Below, in pieces: positions 59,501 through 64,000 of a DNA stretch of 64,000 nucleotides (position 1 is its first letter; each line of letters begins with the position of its first letter). The notes beneath the pieces were generated by a model. That model was not told the origin of the DNA. It saw only the letters and a program-made list of their open reading frames with translations, and did no database searches. The stretch comes from Isoetes taiwanensis. Taxonomy: Eukaryota > Streptophyta > Lycopodiopsida > Isoetales > Isoetaceae. Made by a program: the position numbers and the translations under genes. The stretch is taken from positions 8,778,036-8,842,035 of the forward strand of contig JAJEKV010000049.1 of assembly GCA_021234155.1 (NCBI GenBank). The letters are read 5' to 3'.

Positions 59501-59955
59501 TGAGAGAAGAGTTATAATTGTGATACTTATACTTTGTGATACTTGAAAACAGAACTGTTATGCAAGATACCTCATAAGCAGAATTTCCACATGCTTCTCT
59601 CCTGATCTCTAAACGGGAATTCTGGTTCACCAGCGAATGTCCATGATTGGTTTTTAATGTCTTTCCCAAAAAAAATTGGGCTTCTTCCCATGTTGTAAAT
59701 CCTTTGAACTCAGCCTTGGAGAAGCCTTTGGTCTGCCATAAAGGTCAAACTGATTAAGTAGGCTTCTATTCCTTTAGGTGGTTATGCCAAACAGAAAACA
59801 TATAATACTTAAGAACCATCGGACATAAGGTAAAGTACCTGTGCTTGGCACTCGGACCAGGTATGATAGATTCCAGGCTTTCTCCCAGTACGCACGGCAT
59901 AGAACTTCCCTTTTGAACTCTGGTTGTGATGGTTAATGGGCCGCGAAGGAGCCAT
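56532..59955 (-). CDS. RNH1: RNase H1 with two catalytic cassettes, copy B
   Basis: Cleaner copy of the RNase H1 gene. Exons, all GT-AG and phase 0 where measured: E1 59955-59839 and E2 59732-59571 (hybrid-binding domain). Cassette 2: 59442-59359, 59233-59144 ('YDGASKGNPGKAGAGA'), 59064-58921 ('NVAEYRG', 'QGDSNLVCQQ'), 58856-58749 and 58679-58521 ('EYNSAADALANVG', stop). Cassette 1 repeats the same five exons at about 57525-56532 with its own stop. Each cassette keeps the D-E-D-D catalytic set. A transcript using E1, E2 and cassette 2 ends at 58521. Cassette 1 could serve as an alternative catalytic module or be an unused duplicate. Known role of the family: removing R-loops and primers. Confidence 0.88.
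57558..58281. mobile_element. 724 bp hAT-like MITE in RNase H1, copy B
   Basis: Same element as 10693-11417, with 8 bp ACACCATC repeats at 57550-57557 and 58282-58289 and ends CATACTTGGCATAGAACGG and CATAGTTGGCATAGAACGG (inverted). Its presence in both copies shows it predates the 17 kb duplication. Confidence 0.88.
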
Positions 59956-60554
59956 GGCTTTTGTTCGAGCTTGATTTGGGTTGACTCTCTATAGTAGGTC
60001 ACATCAAGAAGCTCGTTCTGATGGGATGCACCACATCCATACCTCCTACTCCCCCTAGCCAAGTAAGAAAAACCTGTCAAACAACTCTTTCTTCTTTATC
60101 ATCTTTAAGCCCACAAATACAATATCATCGTTAAGCCCACGAATTAAAGACCAGCTAAGAAAAGCTTTGGTGTGAGCTCTAACCCAGAAGACCAAGTCTC
60201 TTCAAGCTAAAAAATAAAATTCAACCTGTAATCTTTATGAAAGCCTTATAACAATATTCTAGTCCCATGAAAAACAGGCCGAAGTCTCCATTCTGATGTT
60301 CTCCAACATTTCGCAACCCAAAAGGGAACGAAAAATGAAAAACGGTGAAAAAATTTACCTAGATCAGACGGGAAGCAAGCTCGAGAGACCAATAACCCTA
60401 AAAATTTGAAGCGGGCTGCGAAGATAATATCAAATTTGACCGGCAACCCTAAACCGACAGCGCGAAGATATAAATTCCTTGACCGTTGAAATCGTTTGAC
60501 AAAAATGTCCAAAATTGACCAATCAAGATAGCATTGCATGGCACGCACAACCTT

Positions 60555-61190
60555 CATATACCAACATATCTTCTTTTTTAAAACGGGAGGGTGTTGGTAA
60601 TCGTGCCTGGAACGCCCATGTAACGCCGCATGCGGCGTTCCCTTTCATCTTGCGGCCCCCCTTGCGGGACGCTGGTTGCGGGCATTCAATGCCAATATTG
60701 AATCGACCACTTCTTGCATTTTTGCTCCCTCAGTCAGATCTCGAGTCTTGAATCAGCCGAGCTTTTGCAATGCTGCCACTGCTCTCTTGGATTTTTCATC
60801 GAAAATATCAAACCGGAAGCTCTTGAAGTCAACCTTGAATCTCCTTGAATCTGAGTTATAGGAGTTTTAAAGGCCGGAAGAGGTAGGATGTGAAACGTTA
60901 GGGCAAGATTTGTTTTTGAAGCATGAAATCAAGTATTACGAGTCTGGGAAATGCTATTAGTTTGTGTGCAAATGGAGGAATGTGATACTTTGCACTTTGT
61001 TTACCATTTTTCGCTTTTTGTTTTTCGGAATGGCATGGAACTATCGTTTTTACATTAACTCTTGCATTTGCTCTTCATTTCTATAGGATTTGGACATCAT
61101 CAGAATGGATTGCAGTGAGGCAAATCAAGTTTTAACCTTTCTCAAATGTCTAAGAGTTTGTAAATATTTCCTTATCCATTTTCATTGCAG
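60555..61190. promoter_or_regulatory. Probable divergent promoter and leader, copy B
   Basis: Copy of 13690-14316, including the palindrome GCCGCATGCGGC near 60626-60637 between RNase H1 and the small plus-strand gene. Confidence 0.4.
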
Positions 61191-62291
61191 ATGAGTTCGC
61201 CCCTTGATGATGCCCAATCTACTGCTACGAAGGATGCTTTATCACGGGACAAAGGTTTGGATACCAAGCTTGCAAAAGGATATTTTGGGATCCTGGCAGG
61301 GGCAAGCACCTTTAGGCAAGATACAAATGCCATCTTGGACCTGTGATAATGGAGAGATAATATCTTTGAAGTTGTGGTAGAAACTGAGGTAACCTGCTTT
61401 ATTTTCATTCCAGCGTATGGTACGCTCTTAAAGCTACATTGTAAAGCTGAATATTGCAGTATTTCGTATGTTTGATTAGGTGAAGGCTATGGACTGGAGC
61501 AATGAAGAGACTAGCACAAACCTGGTTAGTATCAAGTGGCTTTCTATTTGGACTTTGTGCCCTTTTTAGATATGTCTTAGGCTTGCCAAATGGGTCTATG
61601 TTGTAAGTTAGTCATCTGCCATTGAGCAATCTTACCCGTGCCCTTGGTCAAATTGGTAAATCATGTCCGATTCTTTCATAGGGTGCAAATCATCACGTTA
61701 ATCAGTTAATTCTTGAAGCCGTAGCTTTTCAGGATTGGTTCTGTCTTCTTTTTAGCCTATGCTTGAGGTAACAATTGAAAATGCCATATTACTTGCTTAA
61801 GCCTGACAGTACCATTGCACATAATCTGATAGATGTATGTGCCTTTTTAATAGATTATCTATTTTAAGATGCTTTGTTCTGCAAATATTTTAAGTTGTTT
61901 GCATGAAGGTAGATCCATAACTGCTTTATACACCCATGTGCCATGTTGTTGCTGACCTAAATGGTCATGATATAAACTAAGTGCATGTCATCTTGATGTA
62001 GATATTTCTGCAGCAGTTTGGATATGCAGCTCAGAAGATTGAACTTTCTATTATTTTTAAATTATGTCTTTTCTGCATACTTTTCTCTTTGTTCTCATTT
62101 GTAACTCGCCAATTCTATGTTCTTTCTTGCAGTTGAGAGGTGACAAACATCACATTTCATCCCAAGACTTTTTTATAGGAATTCAGTTGGATTGATTATG
62201 TTGCATAAAATACTCAAAAATGCCTGCACATAATTTTGGATATTGCAGACTGATTCATATCAATATGCTAATCATGTGGAGCATCCATCGT
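61191..62291 (+). pseudogene. Small unknown spliced gene, copy B (exon 1 broken)
   Basis: Copy of 14317-15414. Exon 1 (61191-61388) reads gacctgtgataatgg where copy A has gactgtgataatgg, plus two extra bases nearby. Total length stays a multiple of three, but stop codons appear. The gain lies at a CTG, so it may be a sequence error. Exon 2 61480-61524; alternative last exons 62133-62195 and 62249-62291 are intact. Function unknown. Confidence 0.45.
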
Positions 62292-62299
62292 GAAGTTAA

Positions 62300-64000
62300 T
62301 GTTCTACAATTTTCGCACTCTAAGGTACTTTCTTTCCTCTTTACTGCCCGTGCAAAGAAAGGTTAGCATAGCAATTTGTCTTTTGAAATGGTAGACGAAT
62401 AAAATCATCAGCAAGATGGTGGCACATTTAGATGGTATGCTCTAACTGCATTTTCATTGCAGTGCATTTAGTCTCTAATACCTTCAAGTCTATTCCATAA
62501 TGTAGGTTGTGATTAATTTGTCTTTTGACATGTAATTGTGCAACCTGAGAGGTACATCTTGGCTGCCTCTACAGAGTAAGGTTAGCGTACAGATTTGTCT
62601 TCTGAATGATAAACGAATAAGATCATCTGCCTTATGTAAGCATGGCGAATGTAGTATAATCATGCCATGGAAACAGTTAGGAAATTTGCATCTTGAAGAT
62701 AGTATGGGAAATTCATTTATAGTCTTTGCATTAGATTTGCATGACGTTTGTCTGCAATTGTGGATCTACTGAAGTCGTGCCTCATGTTGCGTATAACTGC
62801 ATATATTGAAGTCACGTCTCATGTTTTGTAAACTGCATAGCAACATACAAGTTTATATTGTTGCATTCTTGCTTTCTCATAAATGATTCCATTTTTCTCA
62901 TATGTATCTATTAAAATGGCAAGGTGCTCGATTGAGTGCAGGAACGCCGCACTGGCAGAATGTAGGTAGCTTTATAAGACGTCTATAAATGTAGTTGTCT
63001 ACTTTCCTGCTATTTGCAACCCAGAACAGTATGCAAGGTAGCAAACAGGACCTTTATTATTGTTGGATAAAGTGCCAAGAGCTAAGCAAAAGGTAGTCAA
63101 AAATGTTGTACAAATGTGTGCAGGGATATACTGTCTCTCTCCGCTACATGATAAAATTCATGTTATATGATGTTTATTTTTTTAAGGCCAATAGGAATCT
63201 CTTTTGTGAAAAAGGTTGAGCTGGTAATTATTGTAGATGAGCGATTGTATTTAATGTTTAGCTCCCATGCAAGTTGGCCTTCATTTCTAAATCAGATGTA
63301 CAGATTGTGTGTTATTCACATAGACAGATTTCTTAAATGGCTGATAGCTCACTGATTGCTGCAGTTAACATTTACTGGAGTAGAGTATATGGCAACAAGG
63401 GAGGAAGCTATGGCAACAACAAGTAACAGAGGCCACAGTTGTGGAAAGTAACATTCATTTGGCATTTGCTATTCTGGAGCATGTAATTGTTCACGCGAAG
63501 TTTTCTCTGCAATGTTCAGATAAGACAATTGTGTCTATAAAGAAGGATGAAGTTACAAGCATCTAGATTAGCTCTGTTTGGTGAAGTTACCATCTCAAAG
63601 AAAATTTACAAATTGGACTGACATCCAGCACAATTTGTTTATGAACTGTGGTTTTATGGACAAAATTGTTCATGGTATTGGATAAATAGATTGAAATATC
63701 CATGTTCTTTGTCCGTCGTATTTCATTTTTAGATTCTATTTTTCTCTTGCAGGTTTAAATAAGCATATAACTATTTGTCTCGGAGATTTTTTTGGTATCT
63801 CATTCAAGAAGGTTGTTCTCCCTATTCGATTATATTAGGTGCCATGATGACCGAACGTCATTAAAAAACCTAAAGACAAGAAATTTATAGTGATGAAAGA
63901 AAGCACTATCTCCAGCAATTTATTTCTCTGCTAAATTTGGGTGTTGAGGCTTGCATTCAAGCCTATAGACATTCATTTGACATGCATTATTCCACTGCAA
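62300..64000. other. No recognised gene (copy B)
   Basis: Copy of 15420-17127. The plus frame 62536-62772 is longer than in copy A because CWG sites read differently, but I do not recognise it. Confidence 0.45.

Larger units (their letters stand above)
46848..64000. repeat. Large direct duplication, copy B
   Basis: Second copy of the 17 kb block that opens the window. It runs to the window end, so its right boundary is unseen. Its coding fragments are generally longer and less frameshifted than those of copy A, for example in the LINE reverse transcriptase and the RNase H1 exons, so it is the better template. One exception is the first exon of the small plus-strand gene, where copy B is the broken one (near 61340). 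Confidence 0.95.

Overview
This window is nuclear DNA of a land plant with an intron-rich, transposon-dense genome. Evidence: GT-AG introns interrupting recognisable exons, a plant-type RNase H1 with hybrid-binding domain, a plastid-type C-terminal processing peptidase (CTPA), a laccase fragment, Copia and LINE reverse transcriptases, hAT-like MITEs and tRNA-derived SINE-like modules. One LINE lineage ends in a Cys/His knuckle of a style I associate with ferns and bryophytes. My guess is therefore a large-genome fern or other non-flowering plant, but the window does not prove this.

Layout. The outstanding large-scale feature is a direct duplication. Bases 1-17127 (copy A) reappear at 46848-64000 (copy B), about 46.85 kb away, in the same order and orientation. 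Copy A is cut by the window start and copy B by the window end, so the real unit is longer. Each copy holds: a mosaic of two LINE lineages carrying a 480-491 bp hAT-like MITE; an RNase H1 gene on the minus strand whose catalytic exons are tandemly duplicated, with a 725 bp MITE in the duplicated part; and, head to head with it, a small unknown plus-strand gene. The two copies differ mainly at CAG/CTG (CWG) trinucleotides. This looks like methylation-linked long-read miscalling rather than evolution, so frameshifts in copy A should be distrusted.

Between the copies: short tandem repeats (17.4-21.1 kb) and a laccase fragment (20.1-20.4 kb). A CTPA gene follows on the minus strand (22.7-26.1 kb), with a non-autonomous LINE-like element inserted just 5' of its first recognisable coding exon (26.2-27.15 kb). 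A small hypothetical gene lies at 28.2-28.7 kb. A minus-strand Copia relic (29.7-35.8 kb) is split by a 4.79 kb DNA transposon (30027-34818) with an 8 bp target duplication and imperfect terminal inverted repeats. That transposon carries a spliced gene for an unfamiliar protein with two zinc-finger-like motifs, broken by two amber codons and a frameshift. Next come three tandem tRNA/SINE-head modules (37.0-37.4 kb), several LINE remnants (39.4-44.2 kb) and an LTR-like direct-repeat pair with a primer binding site (45.4-46.6 kb).

The host genes are separate housekeeping genes, not a pathway. RNase H1 removes RNA:DNA hybrids, CTPA matures the D1 protein in the thylakoid lumen, and laccase is an apoplastic oxidase. 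The most interesting items are the 4.79 kb transposon with its unrecognised gene, the two-cassette RNase H1, and the CWG-centred error signature.
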